Positions 1-10,852 of a DNA stretch of 64,000 nt are shown piece after piece. Source of the DNA: Aculops lycopersici (taxonomy: Eukaryota; Arthropoda; Arachnida; Trombidiformes; Eriophyidae). Where the stretch lies: NCBI GenBank assembly GCA_015350385.1, contig WNKI01000002.1:4032894-4096893 (forward strand). The letters are read 5' to 3'. Within the stretch, counting starts at the first letter, position 1. Each line of letters begins with the position of its first letter. The notes beneath the pieces are model-generated. The model was given only the letters and a program-made list of their open reading frames with translations, was not told where the DNA came from and searched no databases. A program made the position numbers and the translations under genes.

Positions 1-2
1 CA

Positions 3-242
3 AAAAGTGGCCAGCATTATCAATCAACAAAACAGAACAACTCAAACATCATCCAGCCAGACCAAGTGCAACCGCCTCCGCCGCCGCCGCCCTCAATGTA
101 TCACCACTCAGTTCGGGAACACCATAGTAGGAGTGCAATGCAAGCGCCAGCTTCAAACGCAACTACAGGCGGCGTTTCCGGAAATAGACTTTCCTCCTGT
201 CCGGTCCAGTATTGCACCTTTCAGTGCGACCGGACCGTCTGA
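3..242 (+). CDS. 3' terminal coding exon of an unidentified gene (partial)
   Basis: The frame starting at base 3 stays open from the window edge to a TGA at 240-242. It reads as a natural low-complexity tail: Gln/Asn-rich, a run of seven prolines, then a His/Ser/Ala-rich segment and a short Cys-containing end (PVQYCTFQCDRTV). The frame starting at base 1 is also open to a TGA at 244-246, but its product is Arg-rich and less protein-like, so I prefer the polyproline frame. A polyadenylation signal follows at 485. No domain is visible and the family is not recognised; the rest of the gene lies to the left of the window. Confidence 0.45.
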   Translation, partial: KSGQHYQSTKQNNSNIIQPDQVQPPPPPPPSMYHHSVREHHSRSAMQAPASNATTGGVSGNRLSSCPVQYCTFQCDRTV

Positions 243-484
243 GTGATATAGCCCCTTCGTGGTAGCATAGCGTTTGCAAACAGAGGAAGTTATGTACTAG
301 CTGATTCACATCAAACTAAAGAAGTCATGTTAGTCCATAGAATTTAGAATCAGAAAGAGACAAACGATACGCATAAATTAGCATTTAAGTCGTATCGTGT
401 TTTTTGTCGACATCAACAAGTTGTTTTTGGTACATCATATCTTGTTAGTTAATATAAACAAATTCTCATTATATATCTACACCC

Positions 485-490
485 AATAAA
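485..490 (+). terminator. polyadenylation signal AATAAA
   Basis: Canonical hexamer about 240 bases after the stop of the left-edge gene, so it probably ends that transcript. Confidence 0.5.
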
Positions 491-1212
491 GTGTGGCAAA
501 AGTCGCGACACTGGAATAAAATTTCCAAGTTCAACCATTACAAATCATCTAGGTTTGGTATAAAGTCTCGTTGATAAACCATTCAACTTCATCTCTAAGT
601 CCAATCCATCTCCTATTTCGCCACTTCCGACCTAAACTCATATCTTCTGGTCCAAGCCATTAACTAGAGCAATGTCGATATGCTCTCCTCTAGTGTAAGC
701 AGCAGGTGTGATCTTGAACAGGGAATGCAAAGGTACCTTTATGTGAGGGAGCTCCTCTACGGGGTAAATTATTTTTTTACGTGTTTTTTGGATTAGGATA
801 AGTTAAAGCACGCGAAGGGTTTAAGGTGTAAAAATTATTATATTTAGTCTCTATATTGAATATATGTGTATAATCAACGCTAATTGATTGATCGAAAGTT
901 GGTTTGTGAGATTGAAGATTGAAGAGTGCATCGCTTGACATGCGTGATATGATACAGTTTGTAATTGTTACAGTCTCATTGGGGATAGTTAATTCTAATA
1001 AAAGGGTAATCTCTATGATCTAAATAATTTGGAAGGAAAACTAGTCTGACTTTTCTTTTTCTTTAAGGGGTTACGAGAGTATCTTGCATTTCATTTCGAT
1101 ACTGACGACTTTAGTGTTAGGCTTTAATATTTTTGATAAGAGATTCTATAATTTGCCATCAGACTTGATTAGCTTTTGGTTGAAAAAACATCATTCGTTA
1201 TCTAGCAACCAC
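491..1212. other. intergenic / 3' UTR of two genes
   Basis: AT-rich sequence between the left-edge gene and the 3' end of PFKFB. It should hold the PFKFB 3' UTR on the minus strand. I see no coding exon, repeat or RNA gene. Confidence 0.6.
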
Positions 1213-2809
1213 CTAGATGAGCTCATGATCATCGACCGCCTCGATGGGCACAATAATCTCCTCACTTCGAGTTATGCCAGATAACTTGATGATAGAGTGG
1301 AGGGGAACCTGGAGCGGTAGATTTGTGAGAATGGTATGGGATAAATGTGTATTTCTAGGTGAGAATTTGAAGGGTGGTCTAATGTGTATGGTATCTATCT
1401 AATCATTGTATTGTAAACTAACCTTGATGTACGGTATCTGGGCTAAATTTGCAGATTGATGAATATGATATGTACATTGACATTTGGGTTTTTGAGTGGT
1501 TTGGGGGATTTGAAGAGATTCGAAGAGATGGAGAATGAGTATAAGAGCAGTTCATCAGAGTCGGCACATTGTGACGGAGAGATTTAACGACAAAGTTCAA
1601 AGATATTAAAATTTGGGGAGCATAGTTACCTGAGTTCTTATCCAAGAAGTAGGCTAGTAGGCATCGTAGAACAGCTTGATGGCCGATAACTAAAACGTTC
1701 TGTTGCCGCTCTAGCTCCATTATAACTGGCTCCAATCTAGCCACCAAATCCTCATAGGACTCGCCTTTTGGATAACGATAATGAAACTTGTCTTGATTTC
1801 GCGCTGCGAACTCATCTGGATACTTGTCTTTAATCTCTTCATAGGTCATCTCCTCGCAAATTCCGGCATCAATCTCATTCAACGCCTTCCATTGCTCCAA
1901 GGGAGCCTCAATTCCCTGAGCAGTTTGAACGGTTCTCTTGTAATTGGAAGTCCAAACTCTTAGCTGAGGTATCTGTTGCTCGTGTATGTACTTAGCCAAA
2001 GCGCGACTATACTCCCAACCTCTTGGCGACAACTCCGAATCGCCACCAATCCGACACTCCAAATTGTAAATGCTTTCGCCATGTCGAGTCAAGTATATTG
2101 ATCTTGGTATAATGTGAATATTCATTAGGTAGTACACTACCCTACTTTGTATGTGGCCCTCACTACGATGAACTAGAACCTTTTCTCCAGCTTTAAAAAT
2201 TTGCATATACGAATACTTGGATTCCGTTGCCTCGTCTATCGACTCATAGGAACTCTTGTAGTGTTCAATTCGTTTCAAGAAATCAACTAAGGCCTCGTCC
2301 TTGTCAATCTCCTTGTAATCTGGACTGTGTATTTTAACCTCCCTAACATTCGCCTCGATTATATTTGGATCATCGCAAATGGATTCAACAAAGAACAATT
2401 TAAAACCACACTTTTCTACTACCTGATCGTAGATAAACTTTCTCCTTTCTTTCGTTGTATTGGTTGCATCATAAACAGCCACCTCACCCTCACCACTATC
2501 CAACCATTTGCACATATCGTCCAGAGCATCACTAGCGCACTTGTTACGAATCCTTTGGGCTTCGTTGTTGTCTGGTCTAAAGAAGTCATGATTCTTGTAG
2601 GCCGCCGTGGCTTTGCGCCGATACTCGCCTACGTTGAAGACGCGAGTTGTAATTCCAATCCAGTTCAGGTATCTGGTTAACTTCTTCGCTATATACGTCT
2701 TTCCACGAGCGGGCAGGCCAACCATAACAATAACATTTGGTATATTAACATATGTATACTGATCGCTGATGGTCTTCCTTCGGTGAGGGGGCAAAAAGGA
2801 CGACATCAT
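1213..2809 (-). CDS. Pfkfb: 6-phosphofructo-2-kinase/fructose-2,6-bisphosphatase (three exons)
   Basis: Cytosolic bifunctional enzyme that makes and degrades fructose-2,6-bisphosphate, the allosteric activator of phosphofructokinase-1. Exons are 1630-2809, a 20-base microexon 1423-1442, and 1213-1308, joined at GT-AG borders; the frame runs through to give about 431 residues. The kinase half has Walker A GLPARGKTY at residues 31-39 and DATNTTKERR. The phosphatase half has the phospho-acceptor LTRHGE near 241, Glu in LNEIDAGICEE, and VIGHQAV near 372, so both active sites look intact. The last exon reads VPLHSIIKLSG...VEAVDD-like, matching the family's CPLHTVLKLTP...VEAV segment. The protein stops directly after it, so the long phosphorylated tail of vertebrate isozymes is absent. 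The Met at 2809 leaves about 25 residues before the kinase core, short but normal for the family. Confidence 0.95.
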
Positions 2810-4499
2810 GAATAAGTATGCAAGACGTGGCTATATAGATAGATATATATATATATATTTATATTTATATAGTACTAAGACGACTAGATTGAACTTAGTA
2901 TAGTACTTTTAGTATCTGCACTGGATTATTATGTTTAATCATCTGCTATTGTAACAACGACGATTAATATAAATGCAACTAATAGTATGTGTTCCTTGAT
3001 GATTTGATATTCTTAAGCTTGATACAATAGAAAATACACAATACCAATAATAGTTTCTAGTTAATAGATCAGTGACTCTTATAATCTCAAGTCACTCTCT
3101 TGCTTGTGGTTCGTTGATGATTTTAATGTATATAATCAGTCAGTAATAATCACAATGTTTTGCTTGTTTCTTTGATTGTATTCTTGAATTGCAGCAATAT
3201 TCGATTAAAAGGTCTGTTGGTCTAATACTTGTTTATGGCATGGAATTCATTGAGATAGATACAGACTAGGAGATAGAAAGAAAGCCAACATTACAAGTAG
3301 TTCATTGATATGGCTTTTGGCTAGTTACTCTCAATTTTTCTCTTTCTCGATCGTAGCTGTTGTCTTCGAATTCGCCTCAAGAGCTAGTAGTGCTAAATTG
3401 AAAATTGTCCAAAAGTACAGTGGAAAATTTCTCACTCTCTTTTCTCTACTAGCATCAATTGTTGTTTTATTTAGTCTCCTCTGTCTCTCTTTCTTTGCCA
3501 AGTCTTGTTAATGTTGCTCTTTCTTCATGGCACCAGATAACGATTAGTAAGAGGGAGTGAGAAGGAGAGAAAGAGAGAAGTTTCACAATGTATCTTTGTG
3601 GTTAGACTACGCACAACCGAATGGCTCTTTTACATGTTTTTGGCTTTCACTTATCGCTTCCTCAGTGAAGCGCATTTATTTCGCAATACTGTAGTTTTTG
3701 TTTGCTAAGGTCAAAGGCAGCGCGCTCTCTTATGTAACAATGCACAGGCGGCCACTGTTGCCGCAACCGTGGCGGCACCAAAACGCGCGCTAGACATCGA
3801 GTCGCAATCAAATCAACTCAGTATTAACAGGAGTAATAATCAAATCTTGATCCAGCACCCCAAATTTATCATCTCGCATTTGATCTTGGACAAAATTTAT
3901 GTCTTGCAATCTTGTAGAATAGAAATAAATCCTCGACAAAAGAAGATGGATAACATTGCATCTTTATGACTTGATCAGGTCCATTCCAACTCTTGTCATG
4001 TGAAAATTAGGACTCAGTAATCGCGATAACTCGGTGCCTCTGATCTCGATAACCATCGTGACTAACGGTAAGCTATCATTGATAAGGACAGCGGAATGTC
4101 TGACGTCATATTTGAGATGCCTGCTCAAATGAACGGCGTCATTCAAAGGTATATCTTAATTGAGTTCGGACCAATCATTCGCAACTTAAAACTTTTGTGG
4201 TTGAGAGTCGAGCATAGTAGCGATACTGGTACTGAATGTATTGCATGTTGCTACTCCGAAGACTCACTCACCTACTTTTGAGATACCTGGTACTTATAGA
4301 CACATTGGTAAGGCAATCCGAACGTGATTATTCCTCGCTCTGATCGTGGGCTCCTCCAACTGAGTCATGCAACTCCACAAGTGTCATTGGAGGGAGAGTT
4401 GGTGATCGAGAGTTGTTAGTTTCAACATTGACATCAACAACAACATTAGCATTAGCATATCAACATCAACATCAACATCAACAGAGAAGCATGAGAACA
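2810..4499. other. intergenic, upstream of PFKFB
   Basis: Mostly AT-rich, with an (AT)n tract near 2840-2860. It probably holds the PFKFB promoter and 5' UTR on the minus strand. Near 4430-4490 there is an imperfect ACATCA/ATCAAC simple repeat. Short open frames here have no recognisable domain. Confidence 0.5.
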
Positions 4500-5436
4500 T
4501 TGACAGCGACACTTACATTTCCAGTCGATGTCGCAAGTTTGCTGTAACGAAACCAAAATTGCGTAGCCTGCGGCTATAAACTGAAAGGCGCGCTTGCGAG
4601 CTGGCTAGCTTGTTGGCTGGGCGGTCAGAATGGTGCACGCACCATTTTTGTAGCTTGCCGCACGAGTGCACCATAACGCGCCGCGCACGCTGCACCAAAT
4701 TAGAAAAACTCAATTTCTTCTGTACGGGCGACAAGCGGCCGCTCGAGCCTCGGAGCGGAGGCACGAAAAACTCGGCATTGAATCAGGGGGCGGAAACTTT
4801 TACCTCGGCCCCATTTGTGTTGGCGTGCACTTGCCGCTTGTGGGGGAAGGCAACGCGTCGGAAGCGGCCCGTCCGCCGCCAAGTTTGCGCGCTCTCGCAT
4901 TCGGCCAGCCGCTGCGGTCGCTGCCGCCGTCGTCTCTGTCTCTGTGGTCGACGGCAGCGGCGTCGAAAGACTCGACGCGACATGAACGTTGCTGCGGCCG
5001 CTACCGCTGCCGCCGCTGCTGCATGAGGAGACGGCAGCGTGTATTTCTGTGAGCGTGGTTGTTGCGAACTGGTGAGCTGGATTTGGGCGCGCGGAGCGCT
5101 TCGCTGTGGCTGGCGCTCGTGAGCTGACTGAAAGTTCGCTGTGCTCCTGCAGACAGCCGGCCGCCAATTCCGCTTGGCTAACGAGAGGAAGAAAAGGAGG
5201 CGCCAGCCGCAGGCTGCAAAGCACAGCCGGCGCCGGTGGCTGTTGCCATCGTGTGTGCGCATATTTGACCGCCGCTGTCGACTCGACGCGACAGCAGCGG
5301 CGGCAACTCTGCAGCGCTTGCCCGTCTGTCTGTGCGTGCGTCAATGCCATTGAATCAAATGAGCTTACGCCCGCCATGCGCAAATTTTGCACTCGCCAGC
5401 TCGAATGGAAGAAAATCATGCATTTAGCTGCGGCTG
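4500..5436. other. GC- and CpG-rich block upstream of the BET gene
   Basis: Base composition changes sharply to GC-rich with many CG dinucleotides, then returns to AT-rich at about 5440. Several overlapping open frames on both strands arise from the composition and encode Arg/Ala/Ser-rich low-complexity sequence. I read the block as a promoter or 5' UTR region for the BET gene, not as coding. It holds several TGCACCA-type motifs (4631-4700). Confidence 0.5.
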
Positions 5437-5444
5437 TATAAAAA
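5437..5444 (+). promoter_or_regulatory. candidate TATA box
   Basis: TATAAAAA at the border of the GC-rich block, about 310 bases before the BET start codon. Its position would fit a transcription start near 5465-5475; this is an inference. Confidence 0.35.
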
Positions 5445-5465
5445 TAAATTATTATCACCTACATG

Positions 5466-5490
5466 TATTATTATTATTATTATTATTATT
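5466..5490 (+). repeat. (TTA)n microsatellite
   Basis: Uninterrupted trinucleotide repeat of about eight units in the presumed 5' UTR of the BET gene. Confidence 0.85.
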
Positions 5491-5753
5491 TAATATTATC
5501 TCTTTACACCTGACCATAAAGAAATCAATCGTGCTATTTGTCCTCCATATCGGGATTTTTGAAACGAAAGAGTCGCACTTAAGTGCGAGAGGCCGCAAGT
5601 CTTGCACCAAATCGCAATCCAATTCGAAACAAGGCACCGACCGTCAACGAGGGACGGCCCACAGACTAGTATCATCATCTAGAGGAAATCTCATGACCAC
5701 TAGTCCCATTTCATCATTAGTCGAAACCAATTTATTTATATATCAAACTGAGA

Positions 5754-8700
5754 ATGTCATCGAGTGCCTCATCGAGCAGCAAACAGTGGCAATCTGACCC
5801 TGTCCAGCCACTGCAAGTCAAGGATTCAGTACCACAAGACACTGAGACTATAATTAATTCATCAAAACATAATTCAAGTCACAAGTTGGACTCGAAGAAC
5901 ATTGAAAACTCAATTTCAAACCATAGTGACAATAAGATTGACAATTCACAAAACTCCTCAAATAACTCAACTAAAGTTTATACAAACCCTTTTGTCATCG
6001 CCTACCAATCAGGCAATATTACTAATCCCAACGATGACACTGCTAAAAACTATGTTAGCCCGACGTTAGAACCTGTCGACGGCAAAGTAAAGCCACCATT
6101 CTTACCTCCAGATGACAAACCTCATCGAAACACAAATCAACTACAATATTTGCTCAAAACTATCCACAAAGCCGTCACCAAACACAAACATGCGTGGCCA
6201 TTCGATGGACCCGTTGATACAAAAGCACTTAAACTGCCAGACTACTTTGCTGTCATCAAGAAGCCAATGGATTTGTCAACAATCAAGAAGAGACTTGAGA
6301 ACTATTGGTATTATGATGCGTGGGAGTGTGTGGATGATTATAAGACAGTTTTTGTTAATTGTTACATTTACAACAAGCCCACTGAGGATGTTGTTATGAT
6401 GGCTAAACAAGTAGAGCAATTGTTTTTAGACAAGCTAGAAGAGTTACCTGTCGAGGAAGTTGTCATGGAAATCCCACCTAAAGGCAAGGGTAAGAAGAAG
6501 CAAGGTAGAGTCAAAACTACTATCAATTCTATCTCAAGGACATCATCAACCAACGCCTTACCAAACAATAAAATATCTGTCATCAATATCGATAGCACTT
6601 CAAATCACAGTCAGATGATGGAGTCAATCTCGCCATTCTCAAACTCCAATCAATCCACATTTCAGCATTACAATCAGGATAGTCAATCAGCAACCTCAAT
6701 TAATCATGCTAATAACCACAATGCACAAAATCTGACAGCATCTTTAGATAATAACAACAAATCTTCCTTATTATCCGAGGTTCACAGTTCGAAAATATCA
6801 AGCTTACCTGAAACAAACAATGCTTCAACCCTTGCAAATCAATCAGCGCATATTAATAATCACGCAGACATTTCCAATCACTCATCCTCATCCAACTTGC
6901 CCCATGATCATACATCCCCAGACAGAGCTTTAACATTGAAATCATTGATACTTCCTTCAAATCAGCAAGTATCCCAAAGCGCATCACTGGACCAATCAAG
7001 AACCAGACCATCAAAAATGTCCACCAGAAGAGAAAGCGGTCGTCCAATCAAGAAGCCACAAAGAGATTTACCAGAACCGCAAAGCAATGTTGTGCCATTG
7101 AGACCAAAGAAAGGAAGAATGACTGAACGAATGAAGGCTTGCCAAGCTATCTTGAGAGAGCTCCTCCACAGGAAGAATCAAGATGCTGCATACCCTTTCT
7201 ACCATCCCGTCGACGCCGAAGCCATGGGTCTCCGTGACTATCACGATATAATAAAACAACCAATGGACCTAAGCACCATCAAGAAAAAGATGGATGCCAG
7301 GGAGTATAGAAAACCAGAGAATTTTGCAAGTGATGTACGGCTAATGTTGCACAATAGTTTCAAATACAACCCCCCGGAACATGACGTCAACAAATGTGGC
7401 AGAAAGCTGCTTGAGATATTTGAGCAAAAATTTGCGAAGCTACCTGAGGGCTCAGATGACACCGAGTCTGACGCATCAGACATGCCTTCTTCAGAATCTG
7501 AATCCGACTCAGGTGCGGATAGTGAATTCGAATCAGCTGTAAACTTCGCTAGGCAAATCCAGAACTCACTAAAGAAGATCTCCGACGATGTGAACAAGCT
7601 TGTTGAGCAGGTTCGTTCTGCGTCATCCAGAAAGAAGTCAAGCAAGTCAAAAAGAACCAGGAAGCTCAGAGATTCGAAACGTTTCTCAGACCAGCAAGAT
7701 TTGAATATTCCATCTGTGACAAATACGGCCAACGAGACATACGCCTCAAACTCAGGTCTTGGAAAGGGTCGGATGCGTGGCACTACTCAAAAGCGACCGG
7801 GTCCCCCAAAACCTTATCAAACTATCAAGAAAATGCGACCGAATAATCCCAAGATGGGCCCGAAACAAGGAGGCAATTCTAGAAACGCGGCTTTATATGA
7901 TTCAGAAGAAGATGATACTGAAGTGGCTATGTCCTATGATGAGAAGAGGCAATTAAGTCTGGATATCAACAAACTACCTGGTAAGTGCACAGCTCTCGGT
8001 TTGATCAGTTGTCGAACTCAGACAAACCCATGGTTGTTCCAGACTAACCCATTATTTTGTAAATTTCTAATCTACTAGGTGACAAGCTTGGCAAGGTTGT
8101 TCAGATAATCCAACAGCGTGAACCGTCGCTGCGTGACTCGAATCCTGATGAAATAGAAATCGACTTTGAAACGCTGAGAGGCTCGACTTTGAGAGAGTTG
8201 GAGAAATATGTCGCCGAATGTTTGAAGAAGAAACGCGGTCCCAAGCCCAAACAGAACAAGTTGATGCCAAAGCCAGGCAAAGATGACCCCTCGCAGTCGA
8301 AGAAAGATCTCGACAAGAGGGATCCTGGAAAGCATAGAGGCAAAAAGGGTATGTATATGATTCAATCGAAGGAGGTCTGCACTCCACTCGCTTATAAAGA
8401 TAGAGATGATTCTAACAACAAATCATCACATCCTCATTCGCACATCACAAATGCCTGTTATCAGACCCATTCGTATTCAACGAAGACGACAACAAAGATG
8501 TTACAAGTCGCAACCTCAGTGCTAGTAGCTCTGACACGAGCGATTCGGATAGTGATTCCGATTCAGATTCTGACTCTTCTACCAGTAGTAGTAGCTCAGA
8601 CTCAGGTGATTCAGTTACAACGCCAAAGCCTATTCAAGGCTCATCATTAAATGAAAGAAGTGTGATAAAAAACCCTGTCTCAATATTAGATCAGACAGCA

Positions 8701-9399
8701 AACAATACCCAAATCAATCCCACTCGTCCAGGCCAAACTTCAATTCTCACTGACCCGAGTTCTAACTCGCATGCTCTAAACTCACCAGCAAAGTTGCCTA
8801 TCAGTAGCCCAGCCGGTACAGCTATCAATCAGATCTCAAGTGAGTTAGTTGGCAATTCTTTTGGACTTGCAGCTCCCACAACAATATCCGCAAGCAGCAA
8901 CGCTAATTCATCAACAAATCCAGCAAATCCCATAACAGCTCCGAACGCCGCCGCTAATTTAACGTCCACTTGGTCCAAGGTTGCTCTACAGTCTGGTCCT
9001 TCACAAACGATAGAGCCCACTAAAACTCTTGATAGCTTCCAGCAATTCAAGAAACAGGCTAAAGAGAAGATGGATAAAGAAAAGTTGATTGAAATGCAGG
9101 AGCAGAAGCGCAGAGATCGCGAGCAGGCTGAACGAGATCGTTTAGCTCAAGAGCAGAAGATAGACCAGGAAGGTGAAATGGCACTCAACTCATTGGCGAG
9201 GTGCGAGCAATCACCTGTCTTATCGCCAGCCTCGGATTCACAATCACCAGCTTCTGGAGCGGGTACCAGTGGTGATGGATCCAGCATGCTGAGGCTTCGC
9301 GAACAGGAGCGGAGAAGACGCGAGGCTTTAGTCGCCCAAAACCAGATGGACTTGAGTAGGCAGAGCGAGATCATGTCCAAGTTTGAGGACCGGGTGTGA
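5754..9399 (+). CDS. fs(1)h: BET-family bromodomain protein, BRD4/fs(1)h-like (three exons)
   Basis: Nuclear reader of acetylated histones that recruits transcription elongation factors. Exons 5754-7980, 8079-8348 and 8465-9399 join in frame at GT-AG borders to give about 1143 residues. Bromodomain 1 (about 125-230) has a WPF shelf (AWPFDGPVD) and the acetyl-lysine Asn in NCYIYNKP. Bromodomain 2 (about 455-565) has YPFYHPVD and the Asn in KYNPPEHD. An acidic Ser cluster and a basic stretch follow. The ET domain (about 725-810) begins YDEKRQLSLDINKLPG and is split by intron 1 directly after that Gly. A Ser/Asp-repeat SEED segment (about 850-875) opens exon 3. The C-terminus has a Glu/Arg-rich coil and ends LREQERRRRE...MSKFEDRV, like the P-TEFb-binding tail of long BET isoforms. 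The start is the first in-frame ATG. Reading through intron 1 gives a stop shortly after, so a retained-intron short form is possible. Confidence 0.96.
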
Positions 9400-9525
9400 C
9401 GCAATGATTGATTTCTATTACAAAGAACATATTTTTAAAACCACGCGCCCACGGAAATCCACACAAGGAATGAGTCAACTTCAACAGATTCACCACTACT
9501 ACTCCAACCATTGATTTCGACGATA

Positions 9526-9531
9526 AATAAA
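9526..9531 (+). terminator. polyadenylation signal AATAAA (BET gene)
   Basis: Canonical hexamer 127 bases past the BET stop and 120 bases before the stop of the convergent PEBP gene. Confidence 0.6.
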
Positions 9532-9651
9532 AGAGAAGCCAGTACGACAAACTAGCAATAAGTTAGTTTTAACCCCTTAATCAGAAGGAAGGCTGTTGTC
9601 TGCTTTTTAGTTTCAATCTAATGGTACCTGTCGATATCTATACAACCCCGG

Positions 9652-10209
9652 TCATCCCTGGGATAGTTGAGCGTGCAATATTGGCACATAGTCATCATAC
9701 TGAGCCTGATAGAAGTTGGCCGCGATAGGCTCACCAAGGTTGTGATCTTTGGCAAACTTTCTGATAGAAAAGTTGACTCGCCCATTTCTCGAGGTCTTGC
9801 TGATTTTCATGTCACTCTTGTATTTTCCATCTTTCTGGTGGTATACAAGAAAGATATATCTATGTAGACCGGTGTCTTTTGGTGCTCCGGATCCGATGTA
9901 ATCGGCCAAGACATCGCCTCTGGTTACATCTCCGCCTGGGATGTTGGCCACTAGGTAATGCAAAATCTCACGCAACTTGGGATCTTTACGTGATGGTGCA
10001 TCTGGGTCTACTTTGGCAAGGGTATAAAATTCATTCGGATCGGCCTGGAACTTGAAAATTGGAAGATCCTTTACTTGGGTTGGTGTCAACTCGTTGCCTT
10101 GCTCGCATTTAACATTAGATGGAAAGTGGACCTCGATAGATGAAGCCGGCTGTCTATCAATCGTATCAGGCACAACCCCATCACGAGTCAGATTATCAAG
10201 TGAAGCCAT
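9652..10209 (-). CDS. phosphatidylethanolamine-binding protein (PEBP)
   Basis: Small cytosolic PEBP/RKIP-fold protein of 185 residues that binds phospholipid head groups or kinases. It shows the family signatures DPDAPSR in the ligand pocket and GLHRYIFLVYHQ (GxHR) in the central strands, in the usual order, at the usual length of about 185. I chose ATG 10209 (MASLDNL). The frame is open further upstream, but a good acceptor (TTTGCAG, ending 10235) and a donor (GTTG|GTAAGT at 10332) outline a 98-base 5' UTR intron, so the extra upstream residues are probably not translated. It is convergent with the BET gene. There is no signal peptide. Subfamily assignment (RKIP versus odorant-binding-like) is not possible from this alone. 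Confidence 0.93.
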   Translation of the reverse strand: MASLDNLTRDGVVPDTIDRQPASSIEVHFPSNVKCEQGNELTPTQVKDLPIFKFQADPNEFYTLAKVDPDAPSRKDPKLREILHYLVANIPGGDVTRGDVLADYIGSGAPKDTGLHRYIFLVYHQKDGKYKSDMKISKTSRNGRVNFSIRKFAKDHNLGEPIAANFYQAQYDDYVPILHAQLSQG

Positions 10210-10234
10210 TTTGCTTTTTCCTGTCGGTGATCCT

Positions 10235-10332
10235 CTGCAAATTGTTACAATCAATAATAGGACTGTGCTGAATGTTGGTTAATATTGGGAGAATATGGGT
10301 TGGTAATGTATCTTTGGAGAATTGCAACTTAC
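10235..10332 (-). other. putative 5' UTR intron of the PEBP gene
   Basis: On the minus strand a GTAAGT donor and a TTTGCAG acceptor enclose 98 bases, the size of other introns here. Inferred from splice consensus only. Confidence 0.4.
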
Positions 10333-10335
10333 CAA

Positions 10336-10852
10336 CTATTACCTTAGCAGCTCCTACAACACCTTTGCGTTGATGGTGCATGATTATTTTTGATGGATGC
10401 ATGTGCACTCGGTACGGAACAAAAATCGAGCAGGTTTCGGCAACACGCGAAACTTGTCTTCCTCTTATTCAACTTGCTGAACTCCTAGGAATGTCTTGGT
10501 TTCTACAATGGTTACCGCCTTTTATATGTGCCAAAAAAATCCTTGAGTCACAAAGTTGCTGAACTCACATTAGAACAAATGTAAAGAAAATCGAAAGTGA
10601 ATAGCACAACTGATCACTGCCTCAAATCTTCTCGACAAAAACAAGTTTTCGCCTGTTATCCTCATTGGAGATAGGTTTGAAACATTTAGAATAGTTGACA
10701 TTCCAAGTACAACAAGCACATTAAAATGATTAGTAGCTAAACACGCGCTAGTTACTCATTAGTTCAGGGCATTAAAGTACGCTGTGAGAGAGGAAGCGAT
10801 ATGTATGCTTTAGTAGTCATTTCTATTCAATCACTTCTACCTTACTATGCAT
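10336..10852. other. intergenic between PEBP and TMEM185
   Basis: PEBP promoter and leader side plus the 3' flank of TMEM185. I see no gene or repeat. Confidence 0.5.

Noticed and set aside
4610..5458. Overlapping long open frames on both strands in the GC-rich block
   Set aside because: Compositional frames rich in Arg, Ala, Ser and Cys with no domain; several frames on both strands are open at once, as expected in stop-poor GC-rich DNA.
7981..8078. Coding continuation of the BET first exon to a stop at 8078
   Set aside because: The segment interrupts the ET domain; removing it at GT-AG restores the domain exactly, so it is an intron (retention possible but not supported).
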